Assembly (NCBI GenBank): GCA_022448005.1
Contig: JAKUTK010000012.1
Coordinates: 1-64,000, forward strand
Length of the DNA stretch: 64,000 bases
Source of the DNA: Pseudomonas sp.
Lineage (GTDB): Bacteria; Pseudomonadota; Gammaproteobacteria; Pseudomonadales; Pseudomonadaceae
Reading direction: 5' to 3'
Below the pieces are notes generated by a model. It saw only the letters and a program-made list of their open reading frames with translations, searched no databases and was not told the DNA's origin. Shown here piece by piece: positions 1-7,894 of this stretch; the stretch's first letter is position 1; every line of letters begins with the position of its first letter. Both the position numbers and the translations under genes were made by a program.

Positions 1-1
1 T

Positions 2-577
2 TCGCAGGGGCAGGTGGAAATCGACGAGTCCTGTGAGTGTGAGGCTGAAGAGGGATCGCCACTGCCTTTCTTGCGATCGAGCCCCCTGACCCAGGCCGAC
101 GGCGCCCTCAAAGACTTCGCCCATAGCCAGTGCGGTGCGCGTCGAGACCGAGAAGCGTTGAGTAAATTGATGAATTCTCAGGCCGACCACATGATCTACA
201 CGCCTGGCTCCACACAGGTGGAGAGCACTGCGGCCCAGGCATTTGCCGGCGGTGCCGGTGTATGCCAGGACCACAGTCATGCATTCATCGCTTGTAGTCG
301 TTCGCTGGGCATTCCTGCACGCTATGTGTCTGGGTATTTGCTGACCGACGACAGCGGCCATCTCGCCAGTCATGCATGGGTTGAGGCGTGGTTCGAGGGG
401 CAGTGGTACAGCTTTGACGTATCCAATCGACTGATTCGCCCCGACCGCCATCTGAAATTGGCAGTCGGGCTGGATTATCTTGATGCCTGTCCAGTACGGG
501 GCATGCGCCGCGGCGGCGGTACCGAGTCGATGCATGCACACGTACAGGTGATGCCTATGCAAATGGCGGCGCAGTAG
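2..577 (+). CDS. Transglutaminase-like cysteine protease family protein, 3' part
   Basis: The reading frame is open to the left edge, so the N-terminal part of the protein lies outside the window. The visible part is the catalytic core of a bacterial transglutaminase-like protein. It has a Cys in GVCQDHSHAFI, a His in SHAWVEAW and an Asp in FDVSN, which is the Cys-His-Asp order of the family. It lies about 85 bp upstream of the Anbu peptidase. Known Anbu loci often contain such a transglutaminase together with an alpha-E protein and an ATP-grasp protein, which would be expected just left of this window. The cellular substrate is unknown; amide hydrolysis or crosslinking of a peptide is the family-level expectation. 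Confidence is high for the family and low for the function. Confidence 0.85.
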   Translation, partial: SQGQVEIDESCECEAEEGSPLPFLRSSPLTQADGALKDFAHSQCGARRDREALSKLMNSQADHMIYTPGSTQVESTAAQAFAGGAGVCQDHSHAFIACSRSLGIPARYVSGYLLTDDSGHLASHAWVEAWFEGQWYSFDVSNRLIRPDRHLKLAVGLDYLDACPVRGMRRGGGTESMHAHVQVMPMQMAAQ

Positions 578-662
578 CGACCGGGTCAATTACCGGCGCT
601 CACTGAGGCTATATATCTGCGCCCCCTATACGGCCAGCCTTTACTTAACGAGCCAGAAAAGC

Positions 663-1397
663 ATGACCTATTGTGTAGCCATGAACCTGGCAGACGGACT
701 GGTGTTCGTTTCGGATTCGAGAACCAACGCGGGCGTTGATCACATCGCGACGTTTCGCAAGCTCTATCGATTTGGGGTCCCCGGCGAGCGGATGATCGTG
801 CTGCAAACGGCCGGTAACCTGGCAACATCGCAGGCAGTAGTCAGTTTGCTGCGCCATCGACTGACGGGTGAGGGCATTCATCTGAACAACGTGCCGACCA
901 TGTTCGCTGCGGCTCGCCTGGTGGGTGAAACCATGCGGGAGGTCGTCGCACACGACAGCGCTCCAAGCACAGGCCCGGAAATCGACATGAGCAGCTCGTT
1001 CCTGATTGGCGGACAAATCGCTGGTGAAGAACCCGAGCTATACAACCTGTATCCGCAAGGAAACTTCATCTGCGCAACGACTGACACGCCTTATTTCCAG
1101 ATCGGTGAAAGCAAATACGGAAAGCCGATTCTGGACCGCGCCCTCAGCCATACCACCACGCTAGATCAGGCGATGCGCTGTGCGCTCATTTCCTTCGATT
1201 CAACCATCCGTAGCAATTTATCGGTCGGAATGCCCTTGGACCTGATGGTCTACCGCAAGGACAGCCTGGAGCTTCCTGAAGGCCACCGGATTACCGAGGG
1301 TGATCCGTATTTCTTGGAGATCCGTGAGCAATGGTGCAGCACTCTGCGACGCTTGCTTGAAGAGTTGCCGCCAGCGCCGGCTTTTTATCTCGACTGA
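663..1397 (+). CDS. anbu: Proteasome-type peptidase Anbu (ancestral beta subunit)
   Basis: This 244-aa protein begins MTYCVAMNL, so removal of Met would expose Thr2 as an N-terminal nucleophile, as in proteasome beta subunits and HslV. The opening (TYCVAMNLADGLVFVSDSRTNAG) and the length are typical of Anbu, a bacterial homologue known to form proteasome-like assemblies. It follows the transglutaminase-like gene on the same strand, the usual Anbu neighbourhood, and is probably co-transcribed with it. No ATPase partner is visible. Its role is unsettled in the literature; a link to nitrogen limitation or peptide turnover has been suggested for the family. Confidence 0.88.
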   Translation: MTYCVAMNLADGLVFVSDSRTNAGVDHIATFRKLYRFGVPGERMIVLQTAGNLATSQAVVSLLRHRLTGEGIHLNNVPTMFAAARLVGETMREVVAHDSAPSTGPEIDMSSSFLIGGQIAGEEPELYNLYPQGNFICATTDTPYFQIGESKYGKPILDRALSHTTTLDQAMRCALISFDSTIRSNLSVGMPLDLMVYRKDSLELPEGHRITEGDPYFLEIREQWCSTLRRLLEELPPAPAFYLD

Positions 1398-1474
1398 ACG
1401 GCTGGGCTATCAATCACGATGGCGCACAGGGTGCGCCTGGATGTAGAGCTTTGCGGCCTCGCTGTCTTTCTCTC

Positions 1475-1509
1475 AAAAGCGGGGGCGTACTGGTCTATGG
1501 GCGCCCGCT
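1475..1509 (-). terminator. Rho-independent terminator of the creatininase-containing operon
   Basis: Read on the minus strand, AGCGGGCGC at 1509-1501 can pair imperfectly with GCCCCCGCT at 1486-1478. A short TTTT run follows. It sits 15 bp past the stop codon of the last gene of the operon (ABC ATPase). Confidence 0.6.
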
Positions 1510-1523
1510 GAACGGGACTCCGC

Positions 1524-2363
1524 TTAACCCGCGATGGCCGTCAGTTTCGCCAGCTGGTCGAGGTCGGTCTGCATGCCGGAGGTTTCTCGGATGCGCCCAA
1601 GGATCTCGCGCTTGAGGGCGGTGAATTCAGGCGAGAGCTTCATGTCCTGATGGCGCTGTGCGGGCAGCGGGACGCCGTAGATCGAATCGATGCGCCCCGG
1701 CCGCGGCGCCATCAGCACCACGCGGCCGCCCAGGTAGATGGCTTCCTCGACGTCATGGGTGACGAACAGAATGGTGGTCTTCTCCAGCCTGTGAACATGC
1801 CGGATCAGGTCGTGCATCACCTCGCGGGTCTGCGCATCCAGCGCGCCGAAAGGCTCGTCCATCAGCAAGGTGGCGGGTTTAGGCATCAAGGCTCGGGCAA
1901 TGGCCACGCGTTGCTGCATGCCGCCGGAAAGCTGGCTTGGAAAGGCCTCGGCGAAGTTGGTCAGGCCCATCAAACTGAGCAACGCATCGGCTCGGCCGGC
2001 CGCCGTTTCCACATCGCCATCGCCACGCACGGTGTCAGAGATTTCCTTGAGCTGACGGCAGAACTTGATGTTCTTCATCACCGTCAGCCAGGGGTAGAGG
2101 CTGTAGTGCTGGAACACCATGGCGCGGTCGACCCCCGGGCCATCCACCGGCTTACCGTCGAGCAAGATTTCGCCACGGCTGAGTGTTTCCAGCCCGGCGA
2201 TGATGCGTAGCAGGGTGGACTTGCCGCAGCCCGATGCGCCGACAAAGGTGATGAATTCGTTTGGCTGGATATCCAGGCTGACAGCCTTCAGCGCCTCGAC
2301 CTCGCGCTTCTCGCTGACGAAAGTCTTGCCCACCTGCTGAATGCGGATCTTGGCGTCGCTCAT
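1524..2363 (-). CDS. ABC transporter ATP-binding protein (NitT/TauT type)
   Basis: A 279-aa ATPase that would power uptake of a small nitrogenous solute. It has a Walker A (GASGCGKST), the signature [15 protein letters not shown], a Walker B followed by [11 protein letters not shown], and the H-loop in FVTHDVEEA. The start at 2363 is chosen because its ATG overlaps the stop of the permease (ATGA). An in-frame ATG 15 bases upstream is possible. It is the last gene of the riboswitch-led operon and pairs with the permease next to it and the binding protein at the operon's head. The substrate is inferred to be a guanidino compound from the riboswitch, not from the protein. Confidence 0.93.
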   Translation of the reverse strand: MSDAKIRIQQVGKTFVSEKREVEALKAVSLDIQPNEFITFVGASGCGKSTLLRIIAGLETLSRGEILLDGKPVDGPGVDRAMVFQHYSLYPWLTVMKNIKFCRQLKEISDTVRGDGDVETAAGRADALLSLMGLTNFAEAFPSQLSGGMQQRVAIARALMPKPATLLMDEPFGALDAQTREVMHDLIRHVHRLEKTTILFVTHDVEEAIYLGGRVVLMAPRPGRIDSIYGVPLPAQRHQDMKLSPEFTALKREILGRIRETSGMQTDLDQLAKLTAIAG

Positions 2364-3253
2364 GCTTGTTTTCTCCATGGGAAGGCCCGGCGTGACAGCC
2401 AGCGGAAGCCCTGGTCGGTGAGCAGGCCGATGATGCCGATCAGCAGAATCCCGGCGAAGATCTTGTCGGTGTGCATGTAGCGCTGTGCCTTGAGGATGGC
2501 GTAGCCGAGGCCCGAATTGGCGGCGACTAGCTCGGCGACGACCAGGTAGGTCCAGGCCCAGCCGCAGGTGATGCGCAGGGTATCGAGAATGGCCGGACGC
2601 GCCGACGGCAGGATCACCAGCTTGACGATCTCGCCGCGGTTGGCGCCCATGGTCTGCGCCGCCTCGATCTGCGTCATCGGCACGCGCCGCACGTCTTCGG
2701 CCACCATCAAGACCATTTGGAAGAAGGTGCCGATAAAGATGATCAGCACCTTCGAACCCTCGTCGATGCCGACCCAGAGCATCACCAGCGGAATAAAGGC
2801 TACCGCCGGCATGTAGCGGATAAAGTCGGTCAGTGGCTCGAGAAAAGCCTGCACCGGGCGATAGGTGCCGATGTACAGCCCCAGCGGCAGCGCGAGCAGA
2901 GCCGAGGCGCCGAAGCCAGCCATCACCCGCCAGACGCTGATGCCTATGTCGGTGAGCAAGCCTTCGCTGGTCCACCAGCGGCCCAGGCGTTCGAGCACGG
3001 CGCCGGGGCTGGGCATGAACATCGGGTCCGCCAGCCCCAGAGCGGTATAGGCCCACCAGAGCACGAAGGGCGCAATCAGGCCTGCGGCTGCCAGCGCCCA
3101 GACCGTGGTTTTCGGCAGATCGCCTCGGATGCGCCACCAGCGCGCTCGGCGTGGCTTGGCCGGGACCGTGTGCGGCGTGCTGGCGGGCTGCCTTTCCGCC
3201 GCCGTGGGACGATCCAGAGCGGTGTCTGCGGTAAGGGATAAATGCGCCGTCAT
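2360..3253 (-). CDS. ABC transporter permease (NitT/TauT type)
   Basis: A 297-aa inner-membrane permease of the BPD_transp_1 type, with the EAA-type loop near AAQTMGANRGEIVKLVILPSA. The N-terminal 60 residues are hydrophilic, before about six membrane segments. The start at 3253 (MTAHLS) overlaps the stop of the upstream gene by four bases (ATGA), so translation is probably coupled; the open frame extends further upstream but without support. With the ATPase at 1524-2363 it forms one of two permease/ATPase pairs in the guanidine block. Only one binding protein gene (9749-10756) is present for both. Confidence 0.92.
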   Translation of the reverse strand: MTAHLSLTADTALDRPTAAERQPASTPHTVPAKPRRARWWRIRGDLPKTTVWALAAAGLIAPFVLWWAYTALGLADPMFMPSPGAVLERLGRWWTSEGLLTDIGISVWRVMAGFGASALLALPLGLYIGTYRPVQAFLEPLTDFIRYMPAVAFIPLVMLWVGIDEGSKVLIIFIGTFFQMVLMVAEDVRRVPMTQIEAAQTMGANRGEIVKLVILPSARPAILDTLRITCGWAWTYLVVAELVAANSGLGYAILKAQRYMHTDKIFAGILLIGIIGLLTDQGFRWLSRRAFPWRKQA

Positions 3254-4053
3254 GCGACTACCTCTTGAACGGTCGGTAAATGCGGATTCGCTACGCTGAC
3301 CCAGCCCAGCGCTGGCGGAAACTGGCCAATGCGGGCCAAGTCCTCTTCGGGAATCCCGGCCGGTTGGCTGAAATTCCAATAGCTCGGCAGCAGGCTGTCA
3401 CCGACACGTCCGGGCAGGGTCGAGTGACTGATCATCCAGGGCGTCGCACCGTTGCGTTGGCGGCCGAAGGAAATTTCGCAGGCCAGCAGTTCGAGCCGTT
3501 TTGCCGGCGCGGCGCGGGCGACCTGATCGCGCAGGCGACTGCCATCCGCGTCCAGGGCCACGGGGCGGTCGGCGGCGAACATGAAGTAGTCTCCGGCGAC
3601 CAGCAGACAGGCCTGCCGCTCCGGCTCATCGGCTGAGCGCAGCCACAGGCCCCAATTGGTCCCTTCCGATTCGGGAACGCGCTGCCACACCTCGTGATAG
3701 CGGCCGTCCAAGCCGTCTTCAAGCAACTGATCCGCACCTTCGAAACGCATACGGCCGATGTCCGGTGCAGCGCCTGGTGGCTGGTAATCGATCAGACGCT
3801 GCCATTGGCAGATGTCACCCTCTACCAGGGTCAACCCGGCAAAGCCGGCTTGCTCGCACAGGTCGAGCTGTTGCGCCTGCGAACAGGTAGCCAGGGACGC
3901 GGAGGCGGTCGGCGGGTGAGGGATGCGTATGTCGGCGTGCAGTTGGGCGGTCTGTAGCCAGTAGACATCGCTGGTTTCATCGCGGCGCCCGTCGGTCGTG
4001 GTCAACAGACGGCGTCGCCACACGCCCAGATAAGATTCGGGAACACTGTTCAT
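3250..4053 (-). CDS. Uncharacterised protein of the guanidine-riboswitch operon
   Basis: A 267-aa soluble protein that I do not recognise. It starts MNSVPESYLGVWRRRLL and has a striking early motif VYWLQTAQLHADIRIP (about residues 31-46). Further on it is rich in Trp (NWGLWLRSAD; PSYWNFSQP), without a signal peptide or membrane segment. The pattern of short strands with conserved Trp could suggest a beta-barrel, lipocalin-like fold, but this is a guess. The start at 4053 overlaps the stop of the MBL-fold gene by four bases (ATGA), and its own stop overlaps the permease start. It is therefore firmly embedded in the operon and probably acts in the same pathway, as an enzyme or as a ligand-binding accessory. 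Confidence 0.75.
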   Translation of the reverse strand: MNSVPESYLGVWRRRLLTTTDGRRDETSDVYWLQTAQLHADIRIPHPPTASASLATCSQAQQLDLCEQAGFAGLTLVEGDICQWQRLIDYQPPGAAPDIGRMRFEGADQLLEDGLDGRYHEVWQRVPESEGTNWGLWLRSADEPERQACLLVAGDYFMFAADRPVALDADGSRLRDQVARAAPAKRLELLACEISFGRQRNGATPWMISHSTLPGRVGDSLLPSYWNFSQPAGIPEEDLARIGQFPPALGWVSVANPHLPTVQEVVA

Positions 4054-4844
4054 GCGTGGTACTCCGGGAAGCGTTTGAGGGTTCGCCAGAAGGCCATGTC
4101 GTGGTTCGGCCACAACTCAGCCTTGGCTTCGGCGGCCAATCCCTTGAGCTTGCGAATGCTGTCCAGCGCCAGGTCTTCTCTGTCTTGCCAGCAGAGACCG
4201 GGCGCGATTTCATCGGTGAGGTTTTCCTGCAGGTCGGCCGCATCGCCGGTCAGAATCACCGGCTTGCCGTGCGGCAGCTCGATCATCAATGACATGTGGC
4301 CGGCGGTGTGCCCAGGCGTGTTGATCGCCTGCACACCCGGCAACAGCTGATATTCCTCGCGCTGCAATTTCCAGCGCTGCTGGTCGACGATGGTGTCGGA
4401 GAAGTCGTCCGCAAAGTAGGCATCGTCGGCCTCGGCGAGCGCAGCCTCCAGTTCGGCCTCGTGCACGTGCACATCGCAACCGCATAGCTCGCACAGCCCA
4501 CCGGCGTGGTCGAAGTGCAGGTGGCTGAGAAACACCAGGTCGATGTCGGCTGGTGTCAGGCCGTGCCGGGCCAGATGTGCCGGCAGGCGCTGTTCCTCGG
4601 TCATCTGCGGCGGGCCCATGGGGAACTCCACCGGGTCGTACCAGCGAGCTCTGAGTTCCGGATCGCTGAGCTTGGCGTAGTCGCAGCCGACGTCGAAAAG
4701 GATGCGGCCCTGCCGGGTCTCGATCAGGAACGCCAGGATCGGCGCCTCGATCTGGACGCCCTGGCCCCGATTGCGGGTCGAGATGGACTTGTCGTAGCGA
4801 TGGGTCGCGGTGAGCAGCGGCCAGAGTTTGAGCACATCGGTCAT
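4050..4844 (-). CDS. Metallo-beta-lactamase-fold hydrolase (AHL-lactonase-like)
   Basis: A 264-aa protein of the MBL-fold superfamily closest in layout to N-acyl-homoserine lactonases. It has the metal motif HLHFDH (H108, H110, D112, H113), a later His in NTPGHTAGHMS, the bridging Asp in LTGDAAD and a C-terminal WPNHD. These residues bind two metal ions and activate water to open lactone, cyclic amide or ester bonds. In this operon, a ring-opening or amide-hydrolysis step on a guanidino intermediate is a reasonable inference, but quorum quenching is the family's best-known activity. Start and stop both overlap neighbouring genes by four bases. Confidence 0.88.
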   Translation of the reverse strand: MTDVLKLWPLLTATHRYDKSISTRNRGQGVQIEAPILAFLIETRQGRILFDVGCDYAKLSDPELRARWYDPVEFPMGPPQMTEEQRLPAHLARHGLTPADIDLVFLSHLHFDHAGGLCELCGCDVHVHEAELEAALAEADDAYFADDFSDTIVDQQRWKLQREEYQLLPGVQAINTPGHTAGHMSLMIELPHGKPVILTGDAADLQENLTDEIAPGLCWQDREDLALDSIRKLKGLAAEAKAELWPNHDMAFWRTLKRFPEYHA

Positions 4845-5485
4845 GCGGGCATCTCCAGCAGGGCAATGAGCGCATCACTGGTGATGACTTCACCGAACAG
4901 CCCGCCCTCGACGCCAATCATCGACAGCGCGGCCGCATGCAGCGCGGGGTAGGCCGAGCCGCAGGCATCGGCGACGGTCAGGCAGGAGAAACCGAGGTCC
5001 ACCGCGTGTCGCAGGGTCGAAGACACGCAGACTTCGGTGGTCACGCCTGTCAGGATCAACTGACCAATGCCACGATTACGCAGCAGCAATTCCAGGTCGG
5101 TGTGAGCGAAGGCGCTGTAGCCCGGCTTGTCGATCACCGGCTCACCCGTCTCGGGTTGCAGTTCATCGATCAGGTCATTGCCGTATTCACCACGCACCAT
5201 CAGGCGACCCATGGGGCCCGGCGTGCCGATGGGTGCGCCGCTGGCTTGGGCGCGCCGCCGCTTGGTCTCGGGCAGATCACTGAGGTCGGCCCGATGGCCT
5301 TCGCGGGTGTGCGCGATGAACAGGCCGCAACGGCGTGCGGCGACCAGCAACTGGCGGATCGGCTCAATGGGCGCTCGCAGCCGCTCGATGTCCAGGCCGG
5401 CTTGATCGGCATAGCCGCCCGGTGCGCAGAAGTCGCGCTGCATGTCGATTACCAGCAGCGCGGTATGCGCCAATGCCGAATTCAC
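4841..5485 (-). CDS. Isochorismatase-family cysteine hydrolase (amidase-like)
   Basis: A 214-aa member of the isochorismatase-like hydrolase superfamily with the full catalytic triad of the amide-hydrolysing branch: Asp14 (VIDMQRDF), Lys120 (VIDKPGYSAF) and Cys153 (TGVTTEVCVSST). That branch includes N-carbamoylsarcosine amidase, biuret hydrolase, ureidoacrylate hydrolase and guanylurea hydrolase; all cleave carbamoyl or ureido C-N bonds. In an operon led by a guanidine-I riboswitch and next to a creatininase homologue, a carbamoyl-guanidine or N-carbamoyl substrate is attractive, but the sequence alone does not decide. It is coupled by ATGA overlaps to both neighbours. It is not the siderophore isochorismatase, which is at 27073-27945. 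Confidence 0.88.
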   Translation of the reverse strand: MNSALAHTALLVIDMQRDFCAPGGYADQAGLDIERLRAPIEPIRQLLVAARRCGLFIAHTREGHRADLSDLPETKRRRAQASGAPIGTPGPMGRLMVRGEYGNDLIDELQPETGEPVIDKPGYSAFAHTDLELLLRNRGIGQLILTGVTTEVCVSSTLRHAVDLGFSCLTVADACGSAYPALHAAALSMIGVEGGLFGEVITSDALIALLEMPA

Positions 5486-6258
5486 AGGAAATTCTCCAGA
5501 GCAAACTCACCGCGCACAGCGGCAGTAATACCGCCCACGATGTCTTCGGCCATGCGCTGACCTTTTGCTGCCGTCGAGCCCTTGGCCGAAGACAGCACGC
5601 CAGACGGCGGTACCCACTCGGTGCGGGGCGGATACATGTCGTAGGGTGGAAAGTCGGCGGGGGCTTCGTCCGGGATGCGCTCCAGCACCACCAGGCTGGG
5701 GTAGTAATGCAGCATCAGCGAGGTTTCGATGACAGCGGCGTGCTCCAGGGCGAAGCCTGGAAAACCGTCTGGAAACACATCGGCCAGGGTGTCCTCACGG
5801 CAGAAGTCCCAATGCTCCAGGCGCATGACCTCGAGCCCCGCATCCGGTCCCAGATCACGTAGCGCCAGTTGAATGCCTTCGCCAACGAACCACTGGTTTT
5901 CGTAATGGCCAACCACCAGCACCAATCGCTTCACGCCGTGCCGATGGAATTCGCGCACGGCGTCGCGCACCAGGGCGCTTAGCGTGGCGCCATCAAGGCT
6001 GGTGGTGCCGCAGAAGTGCTGGCCGCCACCGCATTTGGGCTGTGATTTGTAGCCGTAGGACAACGCTGGCGCGACCAGCCCGCCGACACGTTGCGCCACG
6101 TCGGCGCAGATGGCGCTGGCAAGCAGCGCATCGGTGCCCAGCGGCAGGTGCGGGCCGTGCTGTTCGGTGGCACCGCAAGGCAGGAAGAGCACCGCACCGT
6201 CGCGAACGCGGTGTTCGTATTCGACCCAGCTCAGTTGATCCATGTGCACGCTGTTCAT
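5482..6258 (-). CDS. Creatininase (creatinine amidohydrolase) family protein
   Basis: A 258-aa protein very like Pseudomonas creatininase, the metal enzyme that interconverts creatinine and creatine. All metal ligands known from the P. putida enzyme are kept with a two-residue offset: Glu32 and His34 in GATEQHG, Asp43, and His118 and Glu120 in GHYEN. The stretch YGYKSQ...GTTSLDGATL is also characteristic. The catalytic His region EHAAVIETSL is present. The loop that carries the substrate-capping Trp174 in creatininase (LGWDIEH) reads PGFALEH here, so that Trp appears replaced by Phe. No creatinase or sarcosine oxidase is nearby, so the product must be handled another way. The start at 6258 overlaps the upstream stop (ATGA). 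Confidence 0.9.
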   Translation of the reverse strand: MNSVHMDQLSWVEYEHRVRDGAVLFLPCGATEQHGPHLPLGTDALLASAICADVAQRVGGLVAPALSYGYKSQPKCGGGQHFCGTTSLDGATLSALVRDAVREFHRHGVKRLVLVVGHYENQWFVGEGIQLALRDLGPDAGLEVMRLEHWDFCREDTLADVFPDGFPGFALEHAAVIETSLMLHYYPSLVVLERIPDEAPADFPPYDMYPPRTEWVPPSGVLSSAKGSTAAKGQRMAEDIVGGITAAVRGEFALENFL

Positions 6259-7136
6259 AGCGAAGGACTCCGAATTGCGGTCAGGGCCGGGCGTTCTGGC
6301 CAGCTGGCGGTCAGTGCCGCAATCATTACAAGGGCTGCACCCAGCCATTCATGGGTGCCGATGGCCTGGTTGCCGAGCCAGGCGGAAGAGAGCACGGCGG
6401 CCACCAGTTCGAAGACCACCAGCACCGCCGCGTGCCCGGCCTCGATGTGACTAACGCCGTATTGCACGGCAGCCATGCTCAGCAGCCAGCCCAGCGCCAT
6501 CAGGCCGATCTGCCAGCTCAGCGTGAGACTCAGCGGTGGCGGGTATTCACCAAGCACAGGGCAGAGCACAACGGCAATCAGTGCACTGCCCAGAAACGGC
6601 GCCAACGTCTTGCTCGCCAGTGGCACCTGATCGGCGGCGCGCGTGGCGAGATTGTTCAGGCTGAAGCCGAGACCAGCGGCGAGTGCGAGCCAGTCGCTGC
6701 CGCTCAGTGGGTGGGTCAGTGCGCTGCTGATATTCAGCGTCAAGGCGATGCCGAGCATGGCCAGCAGCAGGGCACCGATACGCAGCGGCGTCAGGCGTTC
6801 GCCCAGCAGCAACCAGCCACCCAGTACGCCCCAGACCGGTGCGAGGTAGAACAGCAGCATGACCCGCACCACCTCGCCGATGGCCAGCGCCGTGACCAGT
6901 GCAGCGGTCGCACCGCCTCCACAGACGGCGATGGCCAGCAAACCGTTGCGCTGTGGCATCCACGCACGGCGCTCGAACCACAGCACTGGAATGGCGAAGA
7001 GACTGAGTAAGCCATAGACCAGCAGCACCAGCGGCATGCCCACCAGCCCGACGCTGGCGAAATGGTGCAGGGGCAACCAGCCGAGGCCCCAGGCGACTGC
7101 GCCGGTGACCAGTAAGATCTGCGGGAGCAGGGTCAT
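6255..7136 (-). CDS. EamA/DMT-family transporter
   Basis: A 293-aa integral membrane protein with about ten hydrophobic segments arranged as two five-helix EamA repeats, usual for drug/metabolite transporters (RhaT/YedA-like). The start at 7136 (MTLLPQ) overlaps the stop of the upstream SDR gene (TGATG), and its stop overlaps the creatininase start. In this operon it may export a pathway product or surplus guanidino compound, or import a second substrate form. Direction and substrate cannot be read from the sequence. Confidence 0.9.
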   Translation of the reverse strand: MTLLPQILLVTGAVAWGLGWLPLHHFASVGLVGMPLVLLVYGLLSLFAIPVLWFERRAWMPQRNGLLAIAVCGGGATAALVTALAIGEVVRVMLLFYLAPVWGVLGGWLLLGERLTPLRIGALLLAMLGIALTLNISSALTHPLSGSDWLALAAGLGFSLNNLATRAADQVPLASKTLAPFLGSALIAVVLCPVLGEYPPPLSLTLSWQIGLMALGWLLSMAAVQYGVSHIEAGHAAVLVVFELVAAVLSSAWLGNQAIGTHEWLGAALVMIAALTASWPERPALTAIRSPSL

Positions 7137-7894
7137 CACGCGCCCATCCAGGAGCCGCCATTGGGCCCGAGTGTTTGCCCGGTGAAGTAGCTGGCCTGAG
7201 GCGAGAGCAGAAAAACGATGGCGGCCGCGACCTCGTCCGGCGTACCGAGCCGGGCCATGGGTATGTCGAGTTCCTTGGCCATCCACTCACGACTCATGTG
7301 CGCTGGCGAGACCATGGCCGTGGCGATGGGACCCGGCGCGACGGCGTTCACGCGGATGCCGCTGGCGGAGAATTCGCGGGCCAGCGAGCGCGTCAGGCCG
7401 ATCACGGCGGCCTTGGCGGTGCAATAGGCGGCGTAATCGCTGCGGCCGAGAAAACCGAGGTCCGAGGCCACATTGACGATGGCCCCGCAGCTGCGCGGTT
7501 GCATATGGCGCAATGCGTGCTGGCAGCAGTGGTAGACGCCATGCAGGTCGACGCCGAGCACCTGCGCCCAGTCCTGTTCAGTGGTGTCGAGAAAAGGTTT
7601 CTCCAGGATGATCCCGGCATTGTTGACCAGCAGGTCCAGCGGCCCGTCCGCGAGGATCTGTTCGAACATCCCTGCAACGGCGGCTGCAGAACCAACATCA
7701 GCCTCGACATGGCGCACCTGGCCACCGTGCGATTCGATTTCTGCGCACAATTGTTCCGCTGCTTCATGCTGGCCGAGGTGGTTGACCCAGACCTGCACAC
7801 CGGCCCGGGCCAGGCCCATTGCGGTGGCGCGGCCAATGCCGGTCGCCGCGCCGGTGACCAGCGCCACCTTGCCCTCCAGTGGCAAACGATCCAT
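7136..7894 (-). CDS. Short-chain dehydrogenase/reductase (SDR)
   Basis: A 252-aa classical SDR with the NAD(P)-binding motif TGAATGIG near the N-terminus, NNAG in the middle and the catalytic YAAYCTAK pair. It ends with a TGQTLGPNGG segment typical of the fabG-like branch. The start at 7894 (MDRLPLEG) overlaps the upstream gene's stop (TGATG). It is the second of two adjacent SDRs, so two successive oxidations, or oxidation of two products, are possible. Given the upstream oxygenase-like enzyme, oxidation of an alcohol or carbinolamine is a reasonable role (inference). Confidence 0.92.
   Translation of the reverse strand: MDRLPLEGKVALVTGAATGIGRATAMGLARAGVQVWVNHLGQHEAAEQLCAEIESHGGQVRHVEADVGSAAAVAGMFEQILADGPLDLLVNNAGIILEKPFLDTTEQDWAQVLGVDLHGVYHCCQHALRHMQPRSCGAIVNVASDLGFLGRSDYAAYCTAKAAVIGLTRSLAREFSASGIRVNAVAPGPIATAMVSPAHMSREWMAKELDIPMARLGTPDEVAAAIVFLLSPQASYFTGQTLGPNGGSWMGA

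Noticed and set aside
5641-5652. GTAGGGTGGA sequence inside the creatininase gene as a repeat copy
   Set aside because: Only the short end matches the element at 14266; no hairpin partner is present, so chance similarity within coding DNA is likelier.
6255-7290. Long open frames on the opposite or shifted frames of the EamA, SDR and creatininase genes
   Set aside because: They are high-GC shadow frames: Arg/Ala-rich, without ribosome-binding sites or recognisable domains, and they overlap well-supported genes.
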